Shown here: in pieces, positions 1 to 6,221 of the stretch
Layout of the letters: every line of letters starts with the position of its first letter
Position numbering within the stretch: position 1 is the first letter of the stretch
Origin: Propionibacterium sp.
Lineage (GTDB): Bacteria > Actinomycetota > Actinomycetes > Propionibacteriales > Propionibacteriaceae
Direction of reading: 5' to 3'
Assembly: GCA_012514785.1 (NCBI GenBank)
Contig: JAAYZP010000070.1
Coordinates: 1-16,345 of the forward strand
Length of the DNA: 16,345 bases
Made by a program: the position numbers and the translations under genes
Notes under the pieces: model-generated
The model's database searches: none
What the model saw: the letters and a program-made list of their open reading frames with translations, nothing else
Told to the model about the DNA's origin: nothing

Positions 1-52
1 GCTCTGGGCGGAGGAGTTGGCGAAGCTCGTCCGCCGCGCTCTGCGACGCTGA
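1..52 (+). CDS. C-terminal end of an unidentified protein (5' truncated by window edge)
   Basis: Only the last 16 codons are present, in the frame starting at base 2 and ending at TGA 50-52. They read as a basic amphipathic helix containing WAEELAKLVRRALRR. Nearly all third codon positions are G or C, as in the confirmed genes of the window, which favours this frame over the neighbouring frame that stays open to 140. Too little is visible to name the product. It converges on the minus-strand DUF3817 gene ending at 382. Confidence 0.5.
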   Translation, partial: LWAEELAKLVRRALRR

Positions 53-381
53 CCCGCGGGAGCACCTGCCAGCTGATGCGAAAGTACCTCCCCGTGGCGC
101 TGTGGGACTGTGCGAGTTGTTCCGGGATGCGGCGGAGTAAGTCTCACCTGCCCGCTGCACCGCGGCTTCAGCGATGGGGCACCTGCACCCTGTGCCGTGA
201 TGCTGCGGCGTAGGTCTCCACCGCTCGCGGCAGGGACCCACTTTCACATCCCACGGTGGGCCCCCGCCCCGGACGCCTGTGCGCCGACGTCGCAGTACAG
301 GCGGCACCTGCCTCCGACTTCGGGGGCGAGGTGTACGAGTGCCGCCACTGACCGGCACGCATTCACACGCTCGACGAGCGG
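53..381. repeat. Convergent intergenic region with degenerate repeats and inverted repeats
   Basis: No convincing gene is seen between the gene end at 52 and the DUF3817 stop at 382. Two repeat copies are clear. GATGC(G/T)GCGG(A/C)GTA(A/G)GTCTC occurs at 126-145 and 199-218, and both copies are preceded by CTGTGC (108-113 and 190-195). CACCTGCC(A/C)GCTG occurs at 63-75 and 145-157, and CACCTGCC recurs at 305-312. Read on the plus strand, the first two copies run from HLPA to RDAA(E/A)-stop, so they look like decayed copies of one short coding segment. Several inverted repeats lie in the same stretch. Function unknown; it may be a relic of small ORFs, a palindromic repeat family, or a bidirectional terminator zone. 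Confidence 0.5.
300..346. terminator. Long imperfect hairpin, possible terminator between convergent genes
   Basis: GGCGGCAC (300-307) pairs perfectly with GTGCCGCC (339-346). Inside, GCCTCC (310-315) can pair with GGGGGC (322-327) using one G-U pair. There is no T-tract, so intrinsic termination is uncertain. It lies about 36 bp beyond the DUF3817 stop on the minus strand. A second small hairpin (CGCTC-GAC-GAGCG, 368-380) follows that stop almost directly. An alternative arm, GCCTGT/ACAGGC (275-280/297-302), would compete with the large stem. Confidence 0.35.
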
Positions 382-801
382 TCAGGCGGCCGCCTCGACC
401 TCCGCCATCCTGTGGCGCACATGCTTCGTCGCTCGGTGCTCCGCGTAGAAGCTCAGGAACGGGACGGTGCCGGCCAGCGCGATGCCGAGGTACCAGACCC
501 AGCGCCACTTCACCCGCATGCCGAGGGCGACGACGGTCACCAGCAGCAGCGCGTACAGCCAGCCGTGCGAGATGCCGACCACCATCACCATCTGGTTGCC
601 GAACAGCTGCAGCGTCGAGCCGGGCGTGGGGATGTACTTCAACGGCATGCCGACCAGCGTGAGCAGGATGAGCAGCACGCCCACCACCCACGCCATCACC
701 CGGTACAGGCGCAGCGACTTCGCGATACCCGGGAGATCCTCCGGCTCCAGCTCGTCGAAGTCCTCGTCGAGGAGCTCGTCGCGCTCAGTCTCTTCAGCCA
801 T
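382..801 (-). CDS. DUF3817 family integral membrane protein
   Basis: Predicted 139-residue protein with an acidic N-terminus (about residues 1-30, rich in E and D). Three hydrophobic segments follow, at roughly 36-57, 78-96 and 101-118: the first contains RVMAWVVGVLLILLTLVGMPLKY, broken here as RVMAWVVGVLL and ILLTLVGMPLKY, the second begins at HGWLYALLL, and the third contains AGTVPFLSFYAEHR. The MPLKY, HGWLY and GT(V/I)PFLSF blocks are what I know of the DUF3817 family. The biochemical role of the family is unknown. The ATG at 799-801 is chosen because GAGGTAAG lies 8-9 nt upstream on the minus strand; the longer reading to 906 would overlap the end of parB. The gene follows parB by 46 nt, so it is probably co-transcribed with it. 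Confidence 0.82.
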   Translation of the reverse strand: MAEETERDELLDEDFDELEPEDLPGIAKSLRLYRVMAWVVGVLLILLTLVGMPLKYIPTPGSTLQLFGNQMVMVVGISHGWLYALLLVTVVALGMRVKWRWVWYLGIALAGTVPFLSFYAEHRATKHVRHRMAEVEAAA

Positions 802-847
802 TTGTCGACTTACCTCTATCTCTACTAAATGTTTTACGGTTAAAGAG

Positions 848-1720
848 CTATACGGTTTTACCGTCGATAATGGCCATGATCCGATCCAAGTCGTCGGCCG
901 CGGCAAACTCGATCGTGATGCGCCCCTTGCTCCGGCCGATGTTGACCTTCACCCGGGTGTCAAAGTGGTCGCTCAGCTGCGTCGAGAAGGCGCGCTCGCG
1001 TTCAGACGGGAGCCTTGGCGTGCGGGGCCGACGTTCCGCACGCTCCCCCTGCCCCATGATCACCAGTTCCTCCGTCGAGCGTACCGAGAGGCCTTCGGCG
1101 ATGATGCGCTCGGCCAACTCTTCCTGCGCTTCGGCCGACGGGAGCCCGAGCAGCACCTTGGCGTGCCCGGCGCTCAGTACCCCCGCCGCCACCCTGGTCT
1201 GCACCCTCGTGGGCAACCGCAGCAGGCGCAGGGTATTGGAGATCTGCGGCCGGGAGCGTTGGATCCTCGTGGAAAGCTCCTCCTGCGTGCAGTCGAACTC
1301 CTCGAGGAGCTGCTGGTAGGCCATGGCCTCCTCGATGGGATTGAGGTCCGAACGGTGGAGGTTCTCGAGCAACGCGTCCCGCAGGATGGTGTCGTCCTCA
1401 GTCTGCCGCACGATCGCAGGAATTGTGCGCTGACCAGCGCGTTCACTCGCCCGAAGGCGTCGCTCCCCCATCACCAGCTCGAAGCTGCCCGGCGTCAACG
1501 GCCGCACCACCACCGGCTGCAACACGCCGAACGCGCGGATGGACTCGGCCAACTCGTCAAGCTCGTCCTCGTCAAAGTTGTGCCGCGGCTGCTTCGGATT
1601 GGCTCGGATGGAGCGGATGTCCAGGTCCTGGAGGCTGGGACCGGCGGTGTCCGCCGTCTCCGTGCGGGTGAGCAGCCCGTCCAGGCCCCGGCCCAGTCGG
1701 CTCGGTCGCTGTGTGGTCAT
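848..1720 (-). CDS. parB: Chromosome-partitioning protein ParB (parS-binding CTPase clamp)
   Basis: 290 residues, normal for the family. ParB binds parS sites near the origin, loads as a CTP-dependent sliding clamp, and is moved by the ParA ATPase. Visible features are an N-terminal ParA-contact segment rich in basic residues (SRLGRGLDGL), the CTP-binding motifs GERRLRA (85-91) and ENLHRSDLNP (119-128), and the helix-turn-helix TQEELSTRIQRSRPQISNTL (about 145-164). A charged linker (about 225-242) leads to a C-terminal dimerisation domain. The ATG at 1718-1720 overlaps the parA stop by 4 nt (ATGA), and AAGGAG lies just upstream, so translation is probably coupled to parA. Three parS-like palindromes are nearby at 2636-2849. 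Confidence 0.97.
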   Translation of the reverse strand: MTTQRPSRLGRGLDGLLTRTETADTAGPSLQDLDIRSIRANPKQPRHNFDEDELDELAESIRAFGVLQPVVVRPLTPGSFELVMGERRLRASERAGQRTIPAIVRQTEDDTILRDALLENLHRSDLNPIEEAMAYQQLLEEFDCTQEELSTRIQRSRPQISNTLRLLRLPTRVQTRVAAGVLSAGHAKVLLGLPSAEAQEELAERIIAEGLSVRSTEELVIMGQGERAERRPRTPRLPSERERAFSTQLSDHFDTRVKVNIGRSKGRITIEFAAADDLDRIMAIIDGKTV

Positions 1721-2727
1721 GACAACTCCTTCGTTTCGACCTGGTCCGCGATTTCCTCAGCTGCGCGCACGTAGGCGGCTGCGCCGTCGGAGCGCGGTTG
1801 GTAGGTGAGCACGGTCTGGCCGAAGCTCGGAGCCTCGGCGATACGCACCGAGCGTGGGATCTCAATGCTCAGCGTCTCCTCGGGGAAGTGCGAGCGCACT
1901 TCGGCGGCGACGTCGCGGGAGAGGTTGGTGCGCTTGTCGTACATGGTGAGCAGGATGTTGGTGAGCTTGAGGCGATCGTTGAGGTTGCCTTTGACGCGTT
2001 CGATCGTGTTCAGCAGAGCGGTCACACCCTCGAGTGCGTAGTACTCCGTCTGGATGGGCACGAGGATCTCGGTGGCGGCAACGAGCGCGTTCAGCGTGAG
2101 CATCCCGAGCGACGGGGGGCAGTCGATGAGGATGTAGTCCACGCCGCTGAGGTCGATGTAGTCCTCGATCGCATGCTTCAGCCGGGCCTCGCGTCCTTGC
2201 TGGATCGCCAGCTCCATCTCCGCGGCCGCGAGGTCCAGCACGGCGGGCAGGACGTGCAGGTTGGGGGAGTGGGGTGAGACCTGGGCGTGCTGGATGATCG
2301 CATCGCCCTCCACCAGCACCTCGTAGGTACCGGGCGTGCCGCTCGGATGGTCGATCCCGAGCGCTGTCGTGGCGTTGCCCTGGGGGTCGTTGTCGATCAG
2401 GAGGACGTTGAGCCCACCGAGGGCCAGACCCATGGCGACGTTGACCGCCGTCGTCGTCTTCCCGACGCCACCCTTCTGGTTCGCGACGACGAAGACCCTG
2501 GGCTCCTTCGGGCGGGGGAGTCGGGGCGGGGCTTGCGCCTCCTCGAGGATCTCCTCGCCGTACTCGCTGTTGGGATCCCAGTCTTCGGGGGTGTCGAAGC
2601 GAGCGCGGCGGGGGCCGCTGGGCAATTCGATGCCCGTTCCACGTGGAACACTCGCGTGATCCTTCCAGAAGTCATCCTTCGTAGGCTTCGGTTTTGCAGA
2701 CTTCCGCTTCTTGAAGAAGAGAGGCAT
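1717..2727 (-). CDS. parA: Chromosome-partitioning ATPase ParA (Soj-like)
   Basis: 336 residues. The ATPase core starts near residue 76 with the deviant Walker A motif NQKGGVGKTTTAVN (83-96, including the signature lysine in KGG), followed by LLIDNDPQGNAT and VDYILIDCPPSLGMLT. ParA binds DNA non-specifically with ATP and drives segregation of ParB-parS complexes. The first ~75 residues form a basic then acidic, probably disordered extension, longer than in minimal Soj proteins. Within it, residues 27-31 (VPRGT) are encoded by a perfect parS-type palindrome. GGAG lies 7 nt before the ATG at 2725-2727, which supports this start. parA follows rsmG by 149 nt and overlaps parB by 4 nt. Confidence 0.97.
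   Translation of the reverse strand: MPLFFKKRKSAKPKPTKDDFWKDHASVPRGTGIELPSGPRRARFDTPEDWDPNSEYGEEILEEAQAPPRLPRPKEPRVFVVANQKGGVGKTTTAVNVAMGLALGGLNVLLIDNDPQGNATTALGIDHPSGTPGTYEVLVEGDAIIQHAQVSPHSPNLHVLPAVLDLAAAEMELAIQQGREARLKHAIEDYIDLSGVDYILIDCPPSLGMLTLNALVAATEILVPIQTEYYALEGVTALLNTIERVKGNLNDRLKLTNILLTMYDKRTNLSRDVAAEVRSHFPEETLSIEIPRSVRIAEAPSFGQTVLTYQPRSDGAAAYVRAAEEIADQVETKELS
2636..2649. promoter_or_regulatory. parS-type centromere site inside parA
   Basis: Perfect 14-bp palindrome GTTCCACGTGGAAC, matching the known parS core (GTTnCACGTGnAAC). It lies in frame within parA codons 27-31. Sequence match is clear; ParB binding is inferred from the family. Confidence 0.88.
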
Positions 2728-2800
2728 CGACGCTCCAATCAGTAACCCGCATGCAGCTTACCGAGTAATCCCATAGAGCGGCCAATGCCGCGCGGGGGAG

Positions 2801-2814
2801 GTTCTACGTGGAAC
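2801..2814. promoter_or_regulatory. parS-type site, one mismatch (rsmG-parA intergenic)
   Basis: GTTCTACGTGGAAC differs by one base from the perfect palindromes at 2636 and 2836. On the minus strand it shares the flank GG(C/T)GGAT with the 2836 copy, so the two look like a 35-bp duplication. It lies between rsmG and parA, where ParB binding could also affect parAB transcription. Confidence 0.75.
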
Positions 2815-2835
2815 ATCCACCGAACCCCAAGCGAC

Positions 2836-2849
2836 GTTCCACGTGGAAC
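2836..2849. promoter_or_regulatory. parS-type centromere site (rsmG-parA intergenic)
   Basis: Perfect palindrome GTTCCACGTGGAAC starting 35 bp after the neighbouring site and exactly 200 bp from the start of the site inside parA. A further half-site, TGGAACA, follows at 2857-2863. It lies about 3.4 kb from dnaA, as expected for origin-proximal parS. Confidence 0.88.
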
Positions 2850-2876
2850 ATCCGCCTGGAACAGCGCGGAGGCAAC

Positions 2877-3533
2877 TCAGAAACTGCGGACCCGGATAGC
2901 CCGGGTGCCCTCGACCCCACCAGGCCCAGCGAGCTCCAGCACCTCGGCGCGGGCACGGTGCGAGCGCAGCACCTTGGCGGCCTTCTCGATCTCCGCCTCG
3001 GCGGACTGGCCCTTCAGGGCCACGAGTTCGCCATCCGGGAAGAAGAGCGATGCCGTCCACCCGAGCAGCCTGCCCAGGGGCGCCACGGCTCGGCAGGTCA
3101 CGACGTCGAACGTCTCCGGATCATCAGGCCCGGGGGAGTAGTCCTCGGCGCGAACACGCAGCACCCGCACCCTGGCACCGAGATCGAGCTCCTCCACGGC
3201 CAGCTCCAGGAATTCGGCCCGACGCTGCATCGGCTCGAGCAGATACAGGTCCAGGTCGGGTCGCACGATGGCGAGGGGAACGCCGGGCAGGCCGGCGCCG
3301 CTGCCGACGTCCGCCACGTTCACACCCTCGGGGATCACGTCCACGAGTGCGAGGGAGTTGGCCACGTGCCGGCCCCAGAGCTTGTCCCCTTCGCGCGGTC
3401 CTAGCAACCCCCATTCGATACCTCGGTCGGCCAATATATCGACATATCGTTTTAGCTGTTCATCTGCTTCTGGATAAACAGACAAGAGCGCGGCCTTGGC
3501 CGCGCTCTCGTCCTGCATGGTCTCTTCGCTCAC
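2877..3533 (-). CDS. rsmG: 16S rRNA (guanine-N7) methyltransferase RsmG (GidB)
   Basis: 218 residues, typical for RsmG, which methylates N7 of the G527 position of 16S rRNA using S-adenosylmethionine. The SAM-binding motif VADVGSGAGLPGVPLAI (about 73-89) is present, followed by LYLLEPMQRRAEFL and the VTCRAVAPL block (about 145-153) known in the family. The start is GTG at 3531-3533, overlapping the jag stop by 4 nt (GTGA). No good Shine-Dalgarno is visible, so re-initiation after jag is likely. The 5' end is unusual: a 24-nt near-perfect inverted repeat (3485-3508) and an AT-rich stretch (about 3428-3482) lie in the first 35 codons. The 149 bp to parA hold two parS sites. Confidence 0.96.
   Translation of the reverse strand: MSEETMQDESAAKAALLSVYPEADEQLKRYVDILADRGIEWGLLGPREGDKLWGRHVANSLALVDVIPEGVNVADVGSGAGLPGVPLAIVRPDLDLYLLEPMQRRAEFLELAVEELDLGARVRVLRVRAEDYSPGPDDPETFDVVTCRAVAPLGRLLGWTASLFFPDGELVALKGQSAEAEIEKAAKVLRSHRARAEVLELAGPGGVEGTRAIRVRSF
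3485..3508. repeat. Inverted repeat inside the 5' coding part of rsmG
   Basis: AGAGCGCGGCC and GGCCGCGCTCT form perfect 11-nt arms separated by TT. In the minus-strand mRNA this folds as about 10 base pairs closed by a 4-nt loop, some 25 nt after the GTG start. It encodes ESAAKAAL, so alanine GC-rich codons explain part of it. It could slow initiation or act as an attenuator. Confidence 0.6.
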
Positions 3534-3994
3534 GGCGTCTGGACGACGACCCGGCGGTGGGGCGGCTCGCCCTCGGACTCACTCACCAGACCGGCGGCGG
3601 CGACCTCGTCGTGCACGATCTTGCGCTCGTAGGCGTTCAGCGGCATGAGGCGCACCGGATCGCCGCTCTCTTGGACGTCGGCGATCGAGTCCTTCGCCAT
3701 GGCGATCAACTCCGCCTTGCGACGCTCACGGTAGCCGGCGACGTCGAGCATCAGCCGCGACCGGTGCCCGGTCTCCGTCATCACGACGAGGCGGGAGAGC
3801 TCCTGGAGCGCGTCCAGCACCTTGCCGTCCTTGCCCACCAACAGCTCCGACTCGGTGTCGATCACGATGTGCGCGCGAGACTCGGAAACGGAGTTCTCGA
3901 TGTCGCCGTCGAGGTCGGCGATGTCCAGCAACTCCTCGAGGTAGTCGGCGACGAGATCACCCTCGGCCAACAGACTCTCCTGGTTGTCACTCAT
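3530..3994 (-). CDS. jag: Jag/KhpB-like single-stranded nucleic-acid-binding protein (KH-R3H)
   Basis: 154 residues. A KH-like domain spans roughly 12-80 (IVIDTESELLVGKDGKVLDAL resembles its GxxG loop region, here GKDG), followed by an R3H domain at about 85-152 with RLMPLNAYERKIVHDEVA and the arginine pair in PPHRRVVV. The extra N-terminal Jag_N domain of Firmicutes Jag is absent, as is usual in Actinobacteria. The family binds RNA and is encoded next to yidC in many bacteria. The ATG at 3992-3994 has AAAGGAA 5-6 nt upstream. It follows the yidC stop by 11 nt and overlaps rsmG by 4 nt. Confidence 0.92.
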   Translation of the reverse strand: MSDNQESLLAEGDLVADYLEELLDIADLDGDIENSVSESRAHIVIDTESELLVGKDGKVLDALQELSRLVVMTETGHRSRLMLDVAGYRERRKAELIAMAKDSIADVQESGDPVRLMPLNAYERKIVHDEVAAAGLVSESEGEPPHRRVVVQTP

Positions 3995-4005
3995 GACGGT
4001 TCCTT

Positions 4006-5148
4006 TCAGTTCTTCTTGCGCTGGGAACGAGACTGCTGCCGTGGCTGCTGCCTCGTGACGATGCGCTTACCACTGGCGTCCGTGCGGACCGTGGAGCGCG
4101 TGACCTGCTGACGCTGCACCTTGGGCTTGGCGTCCTCGGTGCCCTCGTCCGTCGACGTCTGCGCGTCGGTCGAAACTTCGGTGGGGGAGGCGGGGCTGCC
4201 GACGGTGCGCGTCGTCGCGCCACCCTTGCGGCCGCGCTTCTTGTTGCGCTTCTCACGGCGCTTCGCGAGCACCTCGGCGGGGTCCTGGCCCTTCGCCTTG
4301 AGTCGCTCCTCCCAGTCGATGTAGGCCGGGGTGTTAGGCGCCGGGTTGTTGCGGATCAGGAGGCCCTGCTGCGCCATCGTCCAGATGTTGGAGGCGAGCC
4401 AGTACAGCAGCACGCCGATCGGGATGACGGTGGAGGACGCCGCGTAGATCACGGGGAAGAGGTAGAGCATCATCTTCTGCTGCTGCGCCATCTGACCCTT
4501 GAGGGCCTCCGGCGGCATGTTCTTGCGCATCAGCTGCAGCTGCGTGACGAACAGCGCCGCCACCATGAGGATGACGAGCAGGATGCCGAACACCTGCGTC
4601 GCACCGAAGGGCGTCAGCGGGAAGATGCGGTCGGCGAGACCGGCGCCGAACAGCTCGGCCTCCTGCAGCGACTGGACGACCTCGGGGCGGTCCTTCAACC
4701 ATTGGCCGCGGACCGTGTTGTCGGAGGCGCCCTGGAGCACCCGGAAGAGCGACAGGAAGATCGGCATCTGCACCAGCAGGGGGAAACAGGACGCCATGGG
4801 GTTGACGCCTTCCTCCTTGTACAGCTTCATCGTCTCCTGGCCGAGGCGTTCTCGGTCGGCGCCATACTTCTTCTGCAGGTCGGCGATCTTCGGTTGGAGC
4901 AACTGCATGTTGCGCGAACTGTTGATCTGTCTGACGAACAGGGGGATCATCGCGGAGCGCACCACGATGGTCAGTGACACGATCGCGAGCGTCCACGCCG
5001 CACCGGAGGGCAGGTTGAGCCACACGCCCCAGATCCAGTGGGCACCCACCAGCAGGCCCGACACCACCCAGTAGAGCGGCTGCATCATCGTCGAGAGTCC
5101 ACCGTAGATGGAGTCCCAGACGCTCAGGGAAACGAACAGATCGATCAC
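4006..5148 (-). CDS. yidC: Membrane protein insertase YidC/Oxa1
   Basis: 380 residues, in the range of actinobacterial YidC without the large periplasmic domain of proteobacteria. YidC inserts membrane proteins alone or with SecYEG. Hydrophobic segments lie at about 24-45, 50-72, 119-137, 178-202 and 226-256. The conserved intramembrane arginine is at residue 64 (VVRSAMIPL), followed by the cytoplasmic coiled hairpin (about 80-112, QPKIADLQKKYG). The C-terminal ~95 residues are hydrophilic and lysine/arginine-rich, consistent with ribosome contact. The start is GTG at 5146-5148, overlapping the yidD stop by 4 nt, with GAGGT 6 nt upstream. Confidence 0.97.
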   Translation of the reverse strand: MIDLFVSLSVWDSIYGGLSTMMQPLYWVVSGLLVGAHWIWGVWLNLPSGAAWTLAIVSLTIVVRSAMIPLFVRQINSSRNMQLLQPKIADLQKKYGADRERLGQETMKLYKEEGVNPMASCFPLLVQMPIFLSLFRVLQGASDNTVRGQWLKDRPEVVQSLQEAELFGAGLADRIFPLTPFGATQVFGILLVILMVAALFVTQLQLMRKNMPPEALKGQMAQQQKMMLYLFPVIYAASSTVIPIGVLLYWLASNIWTMAQQGLLIRNNPAPNTPAYIDWEERLKAKGQDPAEVLAKRREKRNKKRGRKGGATTRTVGSPASPTEVSTDAQTSTDEGTEDAKPKVQRQQVTRSTVRTDASGKRIVTRQQPRQQSRSQRKKN

Positions 5149-5423
5149 TTGTCTACCTCATGATTGGTGGAGGCTTCTTGAGCCTCCCAGGCTAGGCGTT
5201 CGGGAGTGCCGGGCACGTAGTCGACCCCGCCCTTGGACCAGGGTTGACACCGCACCAAGCGTGCCACAATCAATCCGACCCCGATGACGGCACCCCGCGC
5301 CTCCAGCGCGCGCAAGCCGTACGCCGAGCAGGTGGGGTGGTACTTGCAGACGTCGCCGTAGAGCGGCGAGATGAACTTGCGCCAGCCCTTTACGAACCAG
5401 ATGAGCGGGTACTTCACGATCAC
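5145..5423 (-). CDS. yidD: Membrane protein insertion efficiency factor YidD
   Basis: 92 residues. The family cysteine motifs are intact: CKYHPTCSAYGLRAL (about 26-40) and RCQPWSKGGVDYVP (about 58-71), with an amphipathic N-terminus (YPLIWFVKGWRKFISPLYG). YidD is a small membrane-associated protein that helps YidC-dependent insertion. The GTG at 5421-5423 overlaps the rnpA stop by 4 nt and has AAGGG 5 nt upstream; a second in-frame GTG two codons later is possible. Its place between rnpA and yidC is the standard order. Confidence 0.96.
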   Translation of the reverse strand: MIVKYPLIWFVKGWRKFISPLYGDVCKYHPTCSAYGLRALEARGAVIGVGLIVARLVRCQPWSKGGVDYVPGTPERLAWEAQEASTNHEVDK

Positions 5424-5764
5424 GCCGCCCTTCGGAAGGCGCGCTGCCAGGCGCCGGCGAGATCGGTGCCCAGGTCGTCCCCGGCGACGGCGGCCGGAGG
5501 GAGCGCCCGGACCACGACGTCGGTGGGGTAGGGCGGCTCCAGATCGCGCACCAAGTGGCGCAGCCGGCGCTTCACGCGGTTGCGGACGACGGCGTTGCCC
5601 ACCTTCTTGGACACGACAAAACCCACCCGCGTCGTTTCGGGTGGATTCTGGGTATCGGGCCGACGTACGTGCACGACGACCGACGCCGTGGCTGCCCGGG
5701 AGCCGCCGCGAAAGCAGGCAGCGAAGTCAGCCGGCGATTTCAGGCGCTGGCTAACGGGCAGCAT
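5420..5764 (-). CDS. rnpA: Ribonuclease P protein component
   Basis: 114 residues from the ATG at 5762-5764. RnpA is the protein cofactor of RNase P, which matures tRNA 5' ends. It begins MLPVSQRLKSPADF, the usual family start, and contains the RNR motif region KKVGNAVVRNRVKRRLRHLV (about 58-77), which contacts the catalytic RNA. The frame stays open to 5851, but that extension lies inside rpmH and is proline/alanine-rich without family similarity, so it is rejected. The start is 7 nt after the rpmH stop with no clear Shine-Dalgarno, suggesting coupled translation. Confidence 0.95.
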   Translation of the reverse strand: MLPVSQRLKSPADFAACFRGGSRAATASVVVHVRRPDTQNPPETTRVGFVVSKKVGNAVVRNRVKRRLRHLVRDLEPPYPTDVVVRALPPAAVAGDDLGTDLAGAWQRAFRRAA

Positions 5765-5771
5765 CGGGCAG

Positions 5772-5909
5772 TCAGGCGGAGATCTCGGCGCGGCCCTTGC
5801 GACGGCGGGACGCCAGGATGGCGCGGCCGGCGCGGGTGCGCATACGGGCACGGAAGCCGTGCGTGCGGCTCCGGCGACGATTGCTCGGCTGGAAAGTTCG
5901 CTTGGTCAT
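5772..5909 (-). CDS. rpmH: 50S ribosomal protein L34
   Basis: 45 codons on the minus strand from ATG 5907-5909 to TGA 5772-5774. The protein starts MTKRTFQPSNRRRSRTHGFR and ends RRRKGRAEISA, the L34 pattern with its dense arginine content. GGGAG lies about 8 nt upstream of the ATG. It is the first gene of the leftward operon, diverging from dnaA across 312 bp, the classic arrangement at bacterial origins. Confidence 0.97.
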   Translation of the reverse strand: MTKRTFQPSNRRRSRTHGFRARMRTRAGRAILASRRRKGRAEISA

Positions 5910-6096
5910 AGGAGTACTCCCGAATTATGCTTGGCAAGAGTTGACCCGGCCCGTGGGCAGGAGTCAGTGGCTGTCGCGAAGACAGCGGCCCCACAACGAT
6001 ACGCTCCTGAACCCAGTTTGGACAAACCGAAGAATGCATTACACAAATTACATCCGTGTAGTCCAGCCGACACACCGAGCGATTCGTCGATTTGGG

Positions 6097-6125
6097 TTGC
6101 GGAAATCGGCTGATGGGACTAGCTT
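6097..6125 (+). promoter_or_regulatory. Candidate dnaA promoter
   Basis: TTGCGG (6097-6102) and TAGCTT (6120-6125) are separated by 17 bp, giving an expected start near 6132 and a leader of about 90 nt. The -10 lies in a perfect inverted repeat, GACTAG-CTT-CTAGTC (6117-6131). DnaA boxes lie downstream in the leader, consistent with autorepression. Confidence 0.4.
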
Positions 6126-6154
6126 CTAGTCTCCCAGCCCACGTCGTTTCGGCC

Positions 6155-6183
6155 TGTGGGTAACTTTGTGGAAATGTGGACAA
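6155..6183 (-). promoter_or_regulatory. DnaA boxes in the dnaA leader
   Basis: TGTGGACAA (6175-6183) is a perfect TTGTCCACA box on the minus strand. TGTGGGTAA (6155-6163) has one mismatch from TTATCCACA. A weaker TGTGGA core lies between them at 6167. All are just before the dnaA start codon and probably mediate DnaA autoregulation. Confidence 0.75.
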
Positions 6184-6221
6184 CTGAGCGTGAGCTCCCG
6201 AGCGGTGACAAGGGGTCATAG

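Larger units (their letters stand above)
5910..6221. promoter_or_regulatory. Divergent rpmH/dnaA regulatory region
   Basis: This 312-bp non-coding region holds the dnaA promoter candidate (6097-6125) and DnaA boxes near the dnaA start. On the minus strand, the rpmH leader can form the hairpin GCTGTC-TTCGC-GACAGC (5970-5986). A palindrome GTTTG-GA-CAAAC sits at 6017-6028, followed by an AT-rich stretch to about 6056. I could not assign a convincing rpmH promoter. Confidence 0.6.

Noticed and set aside
3..140. Plus-strand frame open from the window edge to TAA 138-140
   Set aside because: Its first part uses AGG and AGT codons and competes with a better-coded frame ending at 52. Kept only as part of the repeat observation.
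802..906. N-terminal extension of the DUF3817 protein
   Set aside because: It would overlap parB, has no family similarity, and the internal ATG at 801 has a good Shine-Dalgarno.
5765..5851. N-terminal extension of RnpA into rpmH
   Set aside because: The family start MLPVSQRL fits the ATG at 5764; the extension is a shadow of rpmH.
5924..5929. CATAAT on the minus strand as the rpmH -10
   Set aside because: It is only 15 nt from the rpmH start codon, which leaves no room for a leader carrying the Shine-Dalgarno.
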